Assembly: GCF_023639785.1 (NCBI RefSeq)
Contig: NZ_CP098325.1
Location: forward strand, 1,550,001 to 1,614,000
Origin: Leclercia adecarboxylata
GTDB lineage: Bacteria; Pseudomonadota; Gammaproteobacteria; Enterobacterales; Enterobacteriaceae
DNA length: 64,000 bases
Direction of reading: 5' to 3'
Both the position numbers and the translations under genes were made by a program. The notes under the pieces are model-generated. The model was not told the DNA's origin and searched no databases. It worked only from the letters and a program-made list of their open reading frames with translations. This document shows, piece after piece, positions 31,974 to 42,313 of this stretch. The first letter of the stretch is position 1. Each line of letters starts with the position of its first letter.

Positions 31974-32190
31974 ACGAATGAAACCGCTGGAGTATACCTT
32001 GTTTAGCGATTTATTGAACCCCGATCACACCATAAGCCTGGTTCGGGGTCGAGTGCATTTCGTGCCGCATGTTATATAAATGTAGCAAATAGAGTGTTTG
32101 TGACTGAAAAGATGAACATTCTGCATAGCGCGATTTCCACAACAGGAATAGACTGACTCGTTATTCGACAAACGATGCAAAAGGTTTTCT

Positions 32191-34803
32191 ATGACACAAC
32201 AGCCTCAAGCCAAATACCGCCACGACTACCGTGCGCCGGATTACCTGATTAGCGATATCGATCTGACTTTTGACCTGGATGCCACAAAAACCGTTGTAAC
32301 GGCGGTAAGCCAGGTCACGCGCCATAACGCCACGGCGGTGCCGCTGCGTCTTGATGGCGAAGACCTGACCTTAGTCTCGGTGCATGTGAACGACACCCCC
32401 TGGACCGACTATAAAGAAGAAGAAAGCCAGCTGGTGCTGGATAACCTGCCGGAGCGTTTTACCTTACGCATCGTGAATGAGATCAGCCCGGCGTCCAATA
32501 CCGCGCTGGAAGGGCTATACCAGTCGGGCGTGGCCCTCTGTACCCAGTGCGAAGCAGAAGGTTTCCGTCACATCACCTGGTATCTCGACCGCCCGGACGT
32601 GCTGGCCCGCTTCACCACTAAAATCATCGCCGATAAGGCTACCTATCCGTTCCTGCTCTCCAACGGCAACCGCGTGGGCGGGGGCGATCTGGAGAATGGC
32701 CGTCACTGGGTGCAGTGGCAGGATCCGTTCCCGAAACCTTGCTACCTGTTTGCGCTGGTGGCGGGTGATTTTGACGTTCTGCGCGACACCTTCACGACCC
32801 GTTCAGGCCGCGAAGTGGCGCTGGAACTGTTTGTCGACCGCGGCAACCTCGACCGTGCCCCGTGGGCGATGACTTCGCTTATCAACTCCATGAAGTGGGA
32901 TGAAGAGCGTTTTGGTCTCGAGTACGACCTCGACATCTATATGATCGTCGCCGTCGACTTCTTTAATATGGGCGCGATGGAGAACAAAGGCCTCAACGTC
33001 TTTAACTCCAAATACGTGCTGGCGCGTACCGATACCGCCACCGATAAAGACTACCTCGATATCGAGCGCGTCATCGGTCACGAATATTTCCATAACTGGA
33101 CCGGTAACCGCGTGACCTGCCGCGACTGGTTCCAGTTAAGCCTGAAAGAGGGCCTGACCGTGTTCCGCGATCAGGAGTTCAGCTCCGACCTCGGCTCACG
33201 GGCGGTTAACCGCATCAACAACGTGCGCACCATGCGCGGCCTGCAGTTTGCCGAAGACGCCAGCCCGATGGCGCACCCGATCCGTCCGGACAAAGTGATC
33301 GAGATGAACAACTTCTACACCCTGACGGTGTATGAGAAGGGTTCCGAAATCATCCGTATGATCCACACCCTGCTGGGCGAAGTGAATTTCCAGAAAGGGA
33401 TGCAGCTCTATTTCGAACGTCATGACGGCAGCGCCGCCACCTGTGACGATTTTGTCCAGGCGATGGAAGATGCCTCGAATGTCGATCTGTCCCATTTCCG
33501 CCGCTGGTACAGCCAGGCCGGTACGCCGGTTGTTACCGTCAAAGACGACTACAACCCGGAAACCGAGCAGTACACCCTGACCATCAGCCAGCGCACGCCG
33601 CCGACGGCGGAGCAGGAAGAGAAGCACCCGCTGCATATTCCGTTCGCCATTGAGCTGTATGACAACGAAGGCAAGGTGATCCCGCTGAAGAAAGGCGGCC
33701 ATCCGGTGCACAACGTGCTCAACGTGACGCAGGCCGAGCAGACGTTTGTTTTCGATAACGTCTACTTCCAGCCGGTACCGGCGCTGCTGTGCGAGTTCTC
33801 CGCGCCGGTCAAACTCGAGTACAAATGGAGCGATCAGCAGCTGACCTTCCTGATGCGTCACGCGCGCAATGATTTCTCCCGCTGGGATGCGGCCCAGAGC
33901 CTGCTGGCCACCTACATCAAGCTGAACGTGAACCGTCATCAGCAGGGGCAGCCGCTGTCGTTGCCTGCGCATGTTGCCGACGCCTTCCGCGCGATCCTGC
34001 TGGATGAGAAGATCGACCCGGCCCTGGCGGCTGAAATCCTGACCCTGCCGTCGTTAACCGAAATTGCCGAGCTGTTCGAGATCATCGATCCAGTCGCTAT
34101 CGCAACGGTGCGTGAAGCGCTGACCCGTACTCTGGCAGCAGAACTGGCGGATGAGTTCCTGGCGGTTTACCACTACCACAAACTGGATGCGTACCGCGTT
34201 GAGCATGCCGATATCGGTAAGCGTTCGCTGCGTAATACCTGCCTGCGCTACCTGGCGTTTGGGGAGACGACTCTCGCCGACGAGCTGGTGAGCAAGCAGT
34301 ATCACACTGCGGACAACATGACCGACGCGCTGGCTGCGCTGGCCGCCAGCGTGGCCGCTGAACTGCCTTGCCGTGATGCCCTGATGCAGGAGTACGACGA
34401 CAAGTGGCATCAGGACGGTCTGGTGATGGACAAGTGGTTTATCCTGCAGGCTACCAGCCCGGCAGCCGATGTGGTGAACAAGGTGCGTAGCCTGCTCAAC
34501 CACCGTTCATTCACCATGAGCAACCCGAACCGCGTCCGGTCCCTGATTGGCGCCTTTGCCAGCAGCAACCCGGCCGCCTTCCATGCGGAAGATGGCAGCG
34601 GCTACCAGTTTATGGTGGAGATGCTGACCGAGCTTAACAGCCGTAACCCGCAGGTGGCGTCGCGTCTGATTGAGCCGCTGATCCGTCTGAAACGCTATGA
34701 CGCTGCGCGCCAGGCGAAGATGCGTGCCGCGCTGGAGCAACTGAAAGGGCTGGAGAACCTGTCCGGGGATCTGTACGAGAAAATCAGTAAGGCGCTGGCC
34801 TGA
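32191..34803 (+). CDS. pepN: Aminopeptidase N
   Basis: An 870-residue M1-family zinc aminopeptidase of the cytoplasm, the main broad-specificity aminopeptidase in late protein turnover. The N-terminal beta domain leads to the GAMENKGLN exopeptidase motif and then HEYFHNWTGNR: H297, E298 and H301, with the third zinc ligand E320 in SLKEGLT. The C-terminal alpha-helical domain covers the active site. Length equals E. coli. It is divergent from pncB, with a 264-bp gap containing a hairpin-forming repeat (32018-32049). Confidence 0.98.
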   Translation: MTQQPQAKYRHDYRAPDYLISDIDLTFDLDATKTVVTAVSQVTRHNATAVPLRLDGEDLTLVSVHVNDTPWTDYKEEESQLVLDNLPERFTLRIVNEISPASNTALEGLYQSGVALCTQCEAEGFRHITWYLDRPDVLARFTTKIIADKATYPFLLSNGNRVGGGDLENGRHWVQWQDPFPKPCYLFALVAGDFDVLRDTFTTRSGREVALELFVDRGNLDRAPWAMTSLINSMKWDEERFGLEYDLDIYMIVAVDFFNMGAMENKGLNVFNSKYVLARTDTATDKDYLDIERVIGHEYFHNWTGNRVTCRDWFQLSLKEGLTVFRDQEFSSDLGSRAVNRINNVRTMRGLQFAEDASPMAHPIRPDKVIEMNNFYTLTVYEKGSEIIRMIHTLLGEVNFQKGMQLYFERHDGSAATCDDFVQAMEDASNVDLSHFRRWYSQAGTPVVTVKDDYNPETEQYTLTISQRTPPTAEQEEKHPLHIPFAIELYDNEGKVIPLKKGGHPVHNVLNVTQAEQTFVFDNVYFQPVPALLCEFSAPVKLEYKWSDQQLTFLMRHARNDFSRWDAAQSLLATYIKLNVNRHQQGQPLSLPAHVADAFRAILLDEKIDPALAAEILTLPSLTEIAELFEIIDPVAIATVREALTRTLAAELADEFLAVYHYHKLDAYRVEHADIGKRSLRNTCLRYLAFGETTLADELVSKQYHTADNMTDALAALAASVAAELPCRDALMQEYDDKWHQDGLVMDKWFILQATSPAADVVNKVRSLLNHRSFTMSNPNRVRSLIGAFASSNPAAFHAEDGSGYQFMVEMLTELNSRNPQVASRLIEPLIRLKRYDAARQAKMRAALEQLKGLENLSGDLYEKISKALA

Positions 34804-34833
34804 TAGTAAACGCCGGGTGGCAAGGTAAAAGCG

Positions 34834-34860
34834 AAAAGGCAACGTAAGTTGCCTTTTTTA
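34834..34860 (+). terminator. Terminator after pepN
   Basis: AAAAGGCAAC (34834-34843), loop GTAA, GTTGCCTTTT (34848-34857) and further T residues. A good intrinsic terminator. Confidence 0.88.
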
Positions 34861-34869
34861 ATGTTTGTA

Positions 34870-34909
34870 CCCTCTCCCTGTGGGAGAGGGCCAGGGTGAG
34901 GGCATCAGG
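34870..34909. repeat. Short dispersed palindromic repeat
   Basis: CCCTCTCCC (34870-34878), TGT, GGGAGAGGG (34882-34890), then a CCAGGGTGAGGGCATCAGG tail. This roughly 40-bp element is familiar to me as a dispersed intergenic repeat in many enterobacteria. It abuts pepN's terminator and its tail supplies the stop codon of ssuB on the minus strand. It could add a terminator-like hairpin for the ssu operon. Confidence 0.6.
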
Positions 34910-35675
34910 CATTAGCCATCGCTAAATGCCGCTCTGCGACACCACGCCTCATCACCCGATCCAGCACCTCTGCTTCCAGCTCTGCCAGTCGCGCCGAGCC
35001 TACCCGGCGAGGACGAGGCAGATCCACCGTCAGATCCAGCCCAATCTTGCCATCCTCGATCAGCAGTACCCGGTCGGCCATGGCGACAGCTTCGCTTACA
35101 TCATGGGTCACCAGCAGTACCGTAAAGCCATGTTCCTGCCATAAGGAGACAATCAGATCCTGCATCTCAATCCGCGTCAGCGCATCCAGCGCCCCCAGCG
35201 GCTCATCCAGCAGCAACAGTCCCGGACGGTGGATCAACGCTCTGGCCAGCGCCACGCGCTGTTTCTGTCCGCCGGACAGGGCGGCAGGCCACTCGTCGGC
35301 GCGATTGTCCAGCCCGACGGCGGCCAGCGCCTGCTGGGCTGACCCTTTCCAGCTGCCTTTCAGCCCCAGCCCGACATTATCTAACACCGTCTTCCACGGC
35401 AGCAGTCGCGCGTCCTGGAACATCATTCGCGTGTCATCCTGAATCTCAGCCAGAGGGGTATTTCCGGCCAACAGCTTGCCGCCGTTCGGGGCTTCCAGCC
35501 CGGCCAGCAGGCGCAGCAGGGTGCTTTTCCCGCCTCCGCTGCGGCCCACCACCGCCACGAATTGCCCGGCAGGGATATGCAGTTCCAGTTCCTTCAGAAT
35601 GGTGTTATTGCCGTAGCGTTTGGTGACGCCAGTTAGCAGCAGCGGTGTCCCCTGATTTAAGCGAGCCGTGTTCAT
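34905..35675 (-). CDS. ssuB: Aliphatic sulfonate ABC transporter ATPase
   Basis: A 256-residue ABC ATPase that powers uptake of alkanesulfonates with SsuC and SsuA. Walker A GRSGGGKS is at residues 44-51, the signature [16 protein letters not shown] near 133-148, Walker [13 protein letters not shown], and the switch histidine in [10 protein letters not shown]. It is the last gene of ssuEADCB and overlaps ssuC by four bases (ATGA). Its stop lies in a dispersed repeat, so the last few residues may have changed by that insertion. Confidence 0.97.
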   Translation of the reverse strand: MNTARLNQGTPLLLTGVTKRYGNNTILKELELHIPAGQFVAVVGRSGGGKSTLLRLLAGLEAPNGGKLLAGNTPLAEIQDDTRMMFQDARLLPWKTVLDNVGLGLKGSWKGSAQQALAAVGLDNRADEWPAALSGGQKQRVALARALIHRPGLLLLDEPLGALDALTRIEMQDLIVSLWQEHGFTVLLVTHDVSEAVAMADRVLLIEDGKIGLDLTVDLPRPRRVGSARLAELEAEVLDRVMRRGVAERHLAMANA

Positions 35676-36463
35676 GCGTGTGCCTCCTTTTTAACGTAGG
35701 CCGGATTCCAGCGCAGCCAGCTTCGTTCGAGCCACTGGGCGCTGACATCTGCAAGTTTACCGAGCAGGGCATAGAGAATAATGGCCACCACAACAACGTC
35801 GGTTTGCAGGAATTCGCGGGCGTTCATCGCCAGATAACCGATGCCGGAGTTGGCGGAGATGGTTTCCGCCACGATCAGCGTCAGCCACATCAAACCCAGG
35901 GCAAAGCGCACGCCTACCATGATTGAGGGCAGGGCACCCGGCAGGATGACGTGGATAAACAGCGCCAAGCCGGACAAGCCGTAGCTGCGCGCCATCTCCA
36001 CCAGCCCGCGGTCGATATTACGGATCCCGTGCCAGGTATTGATATAGATTGGGAACAGGGTGCCGAGGGCGACGAGAAATATCTTCGCCGTCTCATCGAT
36101 GCCAAACCACAGGATCACCAGCGGGATCAGCGCCAGATGCGGCACGTTACGCAGCATCTGAATCGAAGTGTCCAGCAGACGCTCGCCCCAGCGGGAGAGG
36201 CCGCTTACCAGGCCGAGTGTCAGGCCAATCGTCCCGCCGATGGAAAAGCCAATCACCGCGCGCCAGGAGCTGATCGCCAGATGTTGCCACAGCTCACCGC
36301 TTGAACTCAGCGACCAGAAAGCCTCCACAACGCCCTCGGGTGAGGGCAGTATGCGGCTCGAGAGCCAGCCCATGGAGGACGCCAGCTGCCAGACAAGCAC
36401 AATACCGACAGGGAGCAGCCAGGGGGCAATGCGCAGCAACCATTTTTGGGAAGGATTAGCCAT
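35672..36463 (-). CDS. ssuC: Aliphatic sulfonate ABC transporter permease
   Basis: A 263-residue inner-membrane permease of the nitrate/taurine/sulfonate subfamily. Six hydrophobic segments are visible. The cytoplasmic EAA loop [20 protein letters not shown] (about residues 156-175) docks SsuB. It begins nine bases after the ssuD stop and ends overlapping the ssuB start. Confidence 0.97.
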   Translation of the reverse strand: MANPSQKWLLRIAPWLLPVGIVLVWQLASSMGWLSSRILPSPEGVVEAFWSLSSSGELWQHLAISSWRAVIGFSIGGTIGLTLGLVSGLSRWGERLLDTSIQMLRNVPHLALIPLVILWFGIDETAKIFLVALGTLFPIYINTWHGIRNIDRGLVEMARSYGLSGLALFIHVILPGALPSIMVGVRFALGLMWLTLIVAETISANSGIGYLAMNAREFLQTDVVVVAIILYALLGKLADVSAQWLERSWLRWNPAYVKKEAHA

Positions 36464-36472
36464 AAATTCTCC

Positions 36473-37618
36473 TTAACTCTGGGCGACTTTACGCGGGATA
36501 AATTCGTTAGCAACCGCCTCGCCCTGCTGCAACAGCTGCTGCGGCTGCGGGATTTGCGGAATGGTCACATCCAGATGCGGGAACAGCAGCTCGCCTACCC
36601 TCCAGGCCTCTTCCAGATGCGGATAGCCGGAAAGAATAAAGCTGTCGATACCGAGGTCTGCATATTCATTAATACGTGCCGCTACCGTCGGGCCATCCCC
36701 CACCAGCGCGGTCCCCGCGCCGCCGCGCACCAGCCCCACGCCCGCCCACAGGTTCGGGCTGATCTCCAGATTCTCGCGTTTACCGTTATGCAGGGAGGCC
36801 ATCCGGTGCTGCCCGACGGAATCGGTGCGGGCAAAGGCGGCCTGCGCTTTGGCAATGGTCGCGTCGTCCAGATGGGAGATCAGACGATCTGCGGCCTGCC
36901 ACGCCTCTTCATTGGTTTCGCGGACAATCACGTGCAGACGGATCCCGAAGCGGACCTTGCGACCGTGGGCTGCGGCTTTGGCGCGCACCTGCTCAATCTT
37001 CTCTTTGACCAGCGCTGGCGGCTCCCCCCAGGTGAGGTAGAGATCCACCTGTTCGGCAGCCAGGTCCTGGGCAACGTCGGATGAACCACCAAAATAGAGC
37101 GGTGGGCGCGGCTGCTGAACGGGCGGAAAGAAGAGTTGGGCATCACGCACATGGATATGCTTGCCCTCGAAGGTGACGTTCTCGCCCTCCAGCAGACGAC
37201 GCCAGACGTGGGTGAACTCAGAAGAGGCTTCATACCGCTCGGTGTGATCCAGGAAAACGCCGTCTCCTGCCAGCTCCTGCGGATCGCTGCCGGTTACCAG
37301 GTTAAACAGGGCTCGCCCGTTCGACAGACGATCCAGGGTCGCGGCCTGACGTGCGGCCACCGTCGGGGAGGTCACGCTCGGACGCAGGGCCACCAGAAAC
37401 TTCAGGCGCTGGGTCACCGGGATCATCGACGCCGCCACCAGCCACGCATCCTCGCAGGAGCGCCCGGTGGGGATCAGCACTCCGGTAAAGCCAATCCTGT
37501 CTGCAGCCTGGGCGATCTGCTGAAGATAAGCATGATCCACCGGACGGGCGCCCTCTTCGGTGCCAAGATAATGACCATCGCCGTGGGTAGGTAAAAACCA
37601 GAACAGATTCAGACTCAT
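36473..37618 (-). CDS. ssuD: FMNH2-dependent alkanesulfonate monooxygenase
   Basis: A 381-residue luciferase-like TIM-barrel monooxygenase. It uses reduced FMN from SsuE and oxygen to cleave alkanesulfonates to aldehyde and sulfite, releasing sulfur for growth without sulfate. The family N-terminus [15 protein letters not shown], the CEDAW motif (Cys54) and the loop [16 protein letters not shown] are intact. The start overlaps the ssuA stop by four bases. Length equals E. coli. Confidence 0.98.
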   Translation of the reverse strand: MSLNLFWFLPTHGDGHYLGTEEGARPVDHAYLQQIAQAADRIGFTGVLIPTGRSCEDAWLVAASMIPVTQRLKFLVALRPSVTSPTVAARQAATLDRLSNGRALFNLVTGSDPQELAGDGVFLDHTERYEASSEFTHVWRRLLEGENVTFEGKHIHVRDAQLFFPPVQQPRPPLYFGGSSDVAQDLAAEQVDLYLTWGEPPALVKEKIEQVRAKAAAHGRKVRFGIRLHVIVRETNEEAWQAADRLISHLDDATIAKAQAAFARTDSVGQHRMASLHNGKRENLEISPNLWAGVGLVRGGAGTALVGDGPTVAARINEYADLGIDSFILSGYPHLEEAWRVGELLFPHLDVTIPQIPQPQQLLQQGEAVANEFIPRKVAQS

Positions 37619-38577
37619 GACTTGTCTCCTTTAGATGCGGTGGGGTGCCAGATGCGGTCGCGAATATCGATTTTTTTCGGTACCAGGCGGTTGTCGTAGA
37701 AAAGATCGGCGGTTTGCTGCTGTAAGACGGTGGTACTGGCATCCACCGGTTTAATGGAGGTTGGCGGGCGGTGGTCAAGGTAGGTAGCAATAACCGGCTC
37801 CGGGAGCCCCATGGTTTTGGCCAGCAGGGTGATACTGGCCTGACGCTGGCTCCGGGTGAGGGCATCCGCCTCGCTAAAGGTATTCAGCACGCCCTGAATA
37901 AATTCACCGTTTTTCTCCGCATAAGGGCGAGCGGCAAGGTAGAAAGAGCCGGTCTGTTTCAGGGTTTCACCGTCCTTCAACACCTTCACGCCTCCCTGCA
38001 GCAGGGCGGCAGAGTAGTAGGGATCCCAGATAGCCCAGGCATCGACGTTGTTTTGCTGGAAGGCGGCGCGGGCATCCGCCGGTGAAAGATAAACCGGCTG
38101 AATATCTTTAAAGGTCAGTCCCGCCTGCTGCAGAGCGCGCAATAAAAGATTGTGCGAGCTGGAACCCTTCTGGAAAGCCACTTTATGACCTTTAAGGTCC
38201 GCCACGGTTTTGATCGGGCTGTTTTCAGGGACCAGGATCACTTCGGCTTTGGGTTTTGGTGGCTCGACGCCGACGTAGACCAGATCCGCGCCGGCAGCCT
38301 GGGCGAAGATAGGCGGAATATCGCCGGTACTGCCGAGATCGATACTGCCCACGTTCAGCGCCTCGAGCATCTGCGGGCCTGCCGGGAATTCCACCCATGA
38401 GAATTTGGTGTCCGGGTAGCGTTTTTCCAGCAGCTGATGGCTTTTCGCCAGCACCATGCTGATGCTGCCTTTCTGGTAACCGATGCGCAGACTTTCAGGC
38501 GCGGGCTCTGCGGCGTGCGCCAGACCGGATAGAGCCACCAGGCCTGCAAGGCTGACACGGACAAGAGATTTAAACAT
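37615..38577 (-). CDS. ssuA: Aliphatic sulfonate-binding periplasmic protein
   Basis: A 320-residue periplasmic substrate-binding protein for the SsuABC importer. A signal peptide ([18 protein letters not shown], cut near AHA-AEP) precedes [21 protein letters not shown]. The frame opens eight codons earlier, but ATG 38577 has a strong AGGAG ribosome site five to six bases upstream and gives the expected signal peptide. It overlaps the end of ssuE by eight bases. SSSHNLLL and [13 protein letters not shown] are conserved in the family. Confidence 0.96.
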   Translation of the reverse strand: MFKSLVRVSLAGLVALSGLAHAAEPAPESLRIGYQKGSISMVLAKSHQLLEKRYPDTKFSWVEFPAGPQMLEALNVGSIDLGSTGDIPPIFAQAAGADLVYVGVEPPKPKAEVILVPENSPIKTVADLKGHKVAFQKGSSSHNLLLRALQQAGLTFKDIQPVYLSPADARAAFQQNNVDAWAIWDPYYSAALLQGGVKVLKDGETLKQTGSFYLAARPYAEKNGEFIQGVLNTFSEADALTRSQRQASITLLAKTMGLPEPVIATYLDHRPPTSIKPVDASTTVLQQQTADLFYDNRLVPKKIDIRDRIWHPTASKGDKS

Positions 38578-39145
38578 GGGCGACTCCTTTCTGAAGGCCA
38601 AAGCCAGGCACCGCTACGTCGCGGCGATGCAGCGCCTGCCAGAAGGTCTCCAGCGCGCTGTCGAGGCGGGTTTGCAGGTTCGGGGTAAAGTGCGGCTTGT
38701 GCTGGTAGTCGATCACCTGAGAATCATCGGCAAACACGCCGTGGAGGATCTCCTGCGCTTTCAGGGCGTTGAGCACCGGTTTCAGGGCGTAATCCACCGC
38801 CAGCAGGTGGGCCAGGGTACCGCCCGTTGCCAGCGGCAGCACGATTTTGCCTGCCAGCGCGCGCTCCGGGAGCAGGTCCAGCAGGGTTTTCAGCGCCCCG
38901 GAAAACGAGGCTTTATAAACCGGGGTGGCAACGATTAGCCCATCGGCATCGGCCAACTGTTCATTGAGGGTCTTCAGCGCCGGGCTGTCGAAGCGGGCAT
39001 AGAGCAGATCTTCCGGGGCAAAGTTATGCAGATTCCAGTGGAACACCTCCACATCCAGAGAGGTAAGCTGCTCCCGGGCGTACTCCAGCAGGGCGCTGGA
39101 GCGGGAAGGGAATCGCGGACTGCCAGCTAACGTAATGACGCGCAT
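38570..39145 (-). CDS. ssuE: NAD(P)H-dependent FMN reductase of the sulfonate system
   Basis: A 191-residue flavodoxin-like reductase that supplies FMNH2 to SsuD. The N-terminal [14 protein letters not shown] phosphate-binding motif and the central [20 protein letters not shown] motif are typical of the family. It is the first gene of ssuEADCB, with AAGGAG before the ATG. In E. coli the operon needs the LysR-type activator Cbl and is off when sulfate is available. The 248-bp gap to divergent pyrD contains the ssu promoter, whose hexamers I could not fix. Confidence 0.97.
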   Translation of the reverse strand: MRVITLAGSPRFPSRSSALLEYAREQLTSLDVEVFHWNLHNFAPEDLLYARFDSPALKTLNEQLADADGLIVATPVYKASFSGALKTLLDLLPERALAGKIVLPLATGGTLAHLLAVDYALKPVLNALKAQEILHGVFADDSQVIDYQHKPHFTPNLQTRLDSALETFWQALHRRDVAVPGFGLQKGVAHV

Positions 39146-39281
39146 AAAGGCTCCTTATAACCAACTGTTTGCTTTTATCTAACATTGATAACATTTGTTG
39201 GCAGTGTGGCACCGCTGGCTTATTCCACTAAATGATTTATCCGCAAGTGAAATGCCAAAAAATGAATAAAGGAGGGATGAA

Positions 39282-39388
39282 AAGTAAACGATTGCGCGGC
39301 AGGCGGCTTTTTTTGCCTCAGGTCAATTCCCTTTCCCGCTGCGATCGCAGATAATACGCCCCCGGTTTGCACACCGGGAATCCAGGAG
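39282..39388 (+). promoter_or_regulatory. pyrD control region: PurR box, promoter and CTP-switch leader hairpin
   Basis: A PurR-type box lies at 39282-39297 (minus strand GCGCAATCGTTTACTT). A -10 GATAAT is at 39350-39355, followed by an initiation zone of five C (39359-39363). A hairpin CCCGGT (39361-39366) with ACCGGG (39373-39378) precedes the AGGAG ribosome site (39384-39388). In E. coli and Salmonella, high CTP favours starts at C, giving a transcript with the hairpin that blocks translation; low CTP favours downstream G starts. The same design is visible here. Confidence 0.75.
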
Positions 39389-39393
39389 AGTTC

Positions 39394-40404
39394 ATGTACT
39401 ACCCCTTCGTTCGTAAAGCCCTTTTCCAGCTCGATCCTGAGCGCGCTCATGAATTTACATTCCAGCAATTACGCCGTATTACGGGAACCCCGCTCGAAGC
39501 GCTGGTGCGCCAGAAAGTGATGGATAAGCCAGTCACCTGCATGGGGTTAACCTTTAAAAACCCTCTGGGTCTGGCGGCAGGTCTGGACAAAAATGGCGAG
39601 TGCATTGATGCACTGGGTGCGATGGGCTTCGGCTCCATTGAAATTGGCACCGTTACGCCGCGTCCACAGCCGGGCAACGACAAGCCGCGCCTGTTCCGAC
39701 TGGTCGAGGCCGAAGGGCTGATCAACCGCATGGGGTTCAATAATCTCGGCGTCGATCACCTGGTCGAAAATGTGAAGAAAGCCCATTTCGACGGCGTATT
39801 AGGCATTAATATCGGCAAAAATAAAGACACGCCGGTAGAGCAGGGCAAAGATGACTATCTGATCTGCATGGAGAAAGTCTACGCTTACGCCGGGTATATT
39901 GCGGTTAACATCTCCTCGCCTAACACCCCTGGCCTGCGCACCCTGCAATACGGTGAAGCGCTGGATGATTTATTGGTTGCCATCAAAAATAAGCAAAATG
40001 AACTCCAGGCGAAGCACCATAAATATGTGCCGGTGGCCGTTAAAATTGCGCCCGATCTGACAGAAGAAGAGCTGATTCAGGTCGCCGACAGTTTGGTTCG
40101 CCATAATATTGATGGCGTTATTGCCACCAATACCACTCTCGATCGATCCCTGGTTCAGGGAATGAAACACTGCGACGAAATGGGTGGGTTGAGCGGTCGG
40201 CCGGTGCAGTTAAAAAGCACCGAAATTATCCGCCGTCTGTCGCAGGAATTACAGGGCCGCCTGCCGATTATTGGCGTGGGCGGGATTGATTCAGTGATGG
40301 CTGCCCGCGAAAAAATGGCGGCTGGCGCTTCGCTTGTTCAGATATATTCAGGCTTTATTTTTAAAGGCCCGCCGCTGATTAAAGAAATCGTTAATCATAT
40401 CTAA
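39394..40404 (+). CDS. pyrD: Dihydroorotate dehydrogenase (quinone), class 2
   Basis: A 336-residue membrane-associated FMN enzyme that oxidises dihydroorotate to orotate with quinone as acceptor, the fourth step of pyrimidine synthesis. The amphipathic N-terminal helix [21 protein letters not shown] binds the membrane and quinone. [22 protein letters not shown] with the catalytic serine (about 175), NTTLDR and GVGGIDS follow. I chose ATG 39394, not the frame opening 27 bp upstream, because it has AGGAG six bases away and the family N-terminus. Confidence 0.98.
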   Translation: MYYPFVRKALFQLDPERAHEFTFQQLRRITGTPLEALVRQKVMDKPVTCMGLTFKNPLGLAAGLDKNGECIDALGAMGFGSIEIGTVTPRPQPGNDKPRLFRLVEAEGLINRMGFNNLGVDHLVENVKKAHFDGVLGINIGKNKDTPVEQGKDDYLICMEKVYAYAGYIAVNISSPNTPGLRTLQYGEALDDLLVAIKNKQNELQAKHHKYVPVAVKIAPDLTEEELIQVADSLVRHNIDGVIATNTTLDRSLVQGMKHCDEMGGLSGRPVQLKSTEIIRRLSQELQGRLPIIGVGGIDSVMAAREKMAAGASLVQIYSGFIFKGPPLIKEIVNHI

Positions 40405-40571
40405 TCTTTTATCTCTACTGGCAACCAGGGCTTTATTTCCAGCTCTGGTTGTTTTATATTCCCGGACTGTTGCTTTATTAGACATTGTGGTCTTTCATTA
40501 TTGAAGTTAAAAAAACGAAGCGGCAATAAGGACTTTCTTACAACAGGACGTTTCGGGAACGGGAGAGACAG

Positions 40572-41108
40572 ATGCGAATTAAACCTGACGATAACTGGCG
40601 CTGGTATTTCTGCGATGAGCACGATCGTATGATGCTCGATCTGGCTAATGGTATGCTGTTCCGCTCGCGTTTTGCCCGCCGGATGTTAACCCCGGATGCC
40701 TTTGCCGATACCGGTTTTTGCGTTGACGATGCTGCACTCTATTTCTCCTTTGAAGAGAAATGTCGGGATCTGGACCTGTCTAAAGAACAACGCGCCGAAC
40801 TGGTGCTTAATGCGCTGGTGGCAATCCGCTTTCTTAAACCTCAGATGCCGAAAAGCTGGCACTTTCTGGCCCACGGCGGGCGCTGGACGCCGGTCACCGG
40901 TGATGCCGCGTGCGTCAGCCTGAGCGAGAATGGCGAGCAGGTGAATTTGCTGGTGGTGGAGCCGGGCGAAAACGCCGCACTCTGTTTACTGGCACAGCCG
41001 GCAGTAACTATCGCGGGGCGCACCATGCAGCTGGGGGATCCGATTAAAGTGATGAACGACAGGCTGAAACCGCAACCGGTCAGCTTCAGCCTCGAGCAGG
41101 CCGTTTAA
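40572..41108 (+). CDS. zapC: Cell division protein ZapC
   Basis: A 178-residue cytoplasmic protein that binds FtsZ and promotes lateral bundling of Z-ring filaments. It keeps the conserved [13 protein letters not shown] start and [22 protein letters not shown] block. It is non-essential and overlaps functionally with ZapA, ZapB and ZapD in E. coli. The 3' end overlaps the convergent ycbX gene by four bases. The 167-bp gap after pyrD contains no clear terminator. Confidence 0.96.
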   Translation: MRIKPDDNWRWYFCDEHDRMMLDLANGMLFRSRFARRMLTPDAFADTGFCVDDAALYFSFEEKCRDLDLSKEQRAELVLNALVAIRFLKPQMPKSWHFLAHGGRWTPVTGDAACVSLSENGEQVNLLVVEPGENAALCLLAQPAVTIAGRTMQLGDPIKVMNDRLKPQPVSFSLEQAV

Positions 41109-42214
41109 GCTTCGAGCTGTAACGACGTTTTGGGTACGCAGCTGCAGCACAGAATGGTGCCGTCGTTGCCAATGGCCGATTTCTTCAGCGCACTCACTTC
41201 ACCTTCTACCAGCGTGATGCGACAGCACCCGCAAATCCCCGCACGACAGGAATAGGGCACGCGAATACCGGCCTGTTCAAGCTGCTCCAGTAAAACCTGC
41301 TGATTGTTGCCGCGAATGGTCTGCCCTTGCCACTGGATAGTCACCGCCGTTGCAGGCTGGGTCTCCACTTCAGTTGTCTCTTCCTCGGAACCCGCCCCAT
41401 AGATGCGGCCCGGCCCGGTGGAGAGGATCTCCACCTCATCACCCACGCGGATCACCCCGCTGGAGCGTGGGATCAGGTTCTGACCAAAATCGACATCGCC
41501 GTTGTGCTGCGCGGTGCGGAAGGATTGCAGGGTTTTAAGCGGCTCACCGGCCGGGTGCTTCTGCCCCTTTTCCGGGCTGACGGTGGTAAAGATGCAGCGG
41601 CTGCAGGGTTTGACCACATCGAAAATCACGTCGCCGATGCGGATCGTTTTCCAGGTATCTTCTTCCCACGCGGCCGCGCCGGTCACTACCAGGTTCGGGC
41701 GAAACTGCTCCATCTGCACGCTGGCCGGGCAGCGCTGCTGCAGATCGCGCAGCGAGGCCTCGTTGGTCAGCAGGAAGGGGAACCCGTCGGCGAACGACAG
41801 CGGCACTGCGGCAAACTTCTCCACGCGGCGCGTCAGCTCAGGCCCCACCCAGCGGAGCTGAACCGGGCGGGAAAAGAATTCGCTCAGCCAGCGGTTAACC
41901 GCATCCGGGGCGATGCGTGCGGTAAAGTGGTTGCCCCAGACTTCGGTGGGGGCGTCTGCTGGCGCAAAGTCGCTGAAGCGGACGATACTACTGGAACCAT
42001 CCGGCGCGGTGAGGTGCAGACCATCATGAACCGGCACCGGGGTGAAGCGAACCATTTGCGGGAACTGGCGTGCGGTAATGAACGTGCCATCCGGTTCGGT
42101 AACCATAAATATGCGGTCAAAGGCAAAACCGCTCATGTCTGCAAGGGCGTGAGTGAGCCCAATACCCCGCATGGATTTAACCGGATGAATGAAAAGCCTG
42201 GATAACGTGGCCAC
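41105..42214 (-). CDS. ycbX: MOSC and 2Fe-2S domain protein YcbX
   Basis: A 369-residue protein with an N-terminal MOSC_N beta barrel, a molybdenum-cofactor-binding MOSC domain with CSRCIFTTV (catalytic-type cysteine near 200), and a C-terminal plant-type ferredoxin domain. E. coli YcbX detoxifies N-hydroxylated bases such as 6-hydroxylaminopurine, with CysJ as electron donor. The iron-sulfur motif is CRAGICGCC, then ILCCSC. The extra cysteine inside CGCC replaces a serine in E. coli, as I recall it. It is divergent from rlmL. Confidence 0.94.
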   Translation of the reverse strand: MATLSRLFIHPVKSMRGIGLTHALADMSGFAFDRIFMVTEPDGTFITARQFPQMVRFTPVPVHDGLHLTAPDGSSSIVRFSDFAPADAPTEVWGNHFTARIAPDAVNRWLSEFFSRPVQLRWVGPELTRRVEKFAAVPLSFADGFPFLLTNEASLRDLQQRCPASVQMEQFRPNLVVTGAAAWEEDTWKTIRIGDVIFDVVKPCSRCIFTTVSPEKGQKHPAGEPLKTLQSFRTAQHNGDVDFGQNLIPRSSGVIRVGDEVEILSTGPGRIYGAGSEEETTEVETQPATAVTIQWQGQTIRGNNQQVLLEQLEQAGIRVPYSCRAGICGCCRITLVEGEVSALKKSAIGNDGTILCCSCVPKTSLQLEA

Positions 42215-42252
42215 GGCACCGTCCCCTTAAATGAAAATAAGCCCTCAACTTT

Positions 42253-42280
42253 ATGACATAGAGCCCAGATTGGCTATAAT
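42253..42280 (+). promoter_or_regulatory. Probable rlmL promoter
   Basis: ATGACA (42253-42258), 16-bp spacer, TATAAT (42275-42280): five of six and six of six matches to sigma-70 hexamers. It lies 34 bp upstream of the rlmL start in the divergent gap with ycbX. Confidence 0.65.
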
Positions 42281-42313
42281 GCGCAGCAATTTTCTTAGAG
42301 TAAAAGTGACGAT

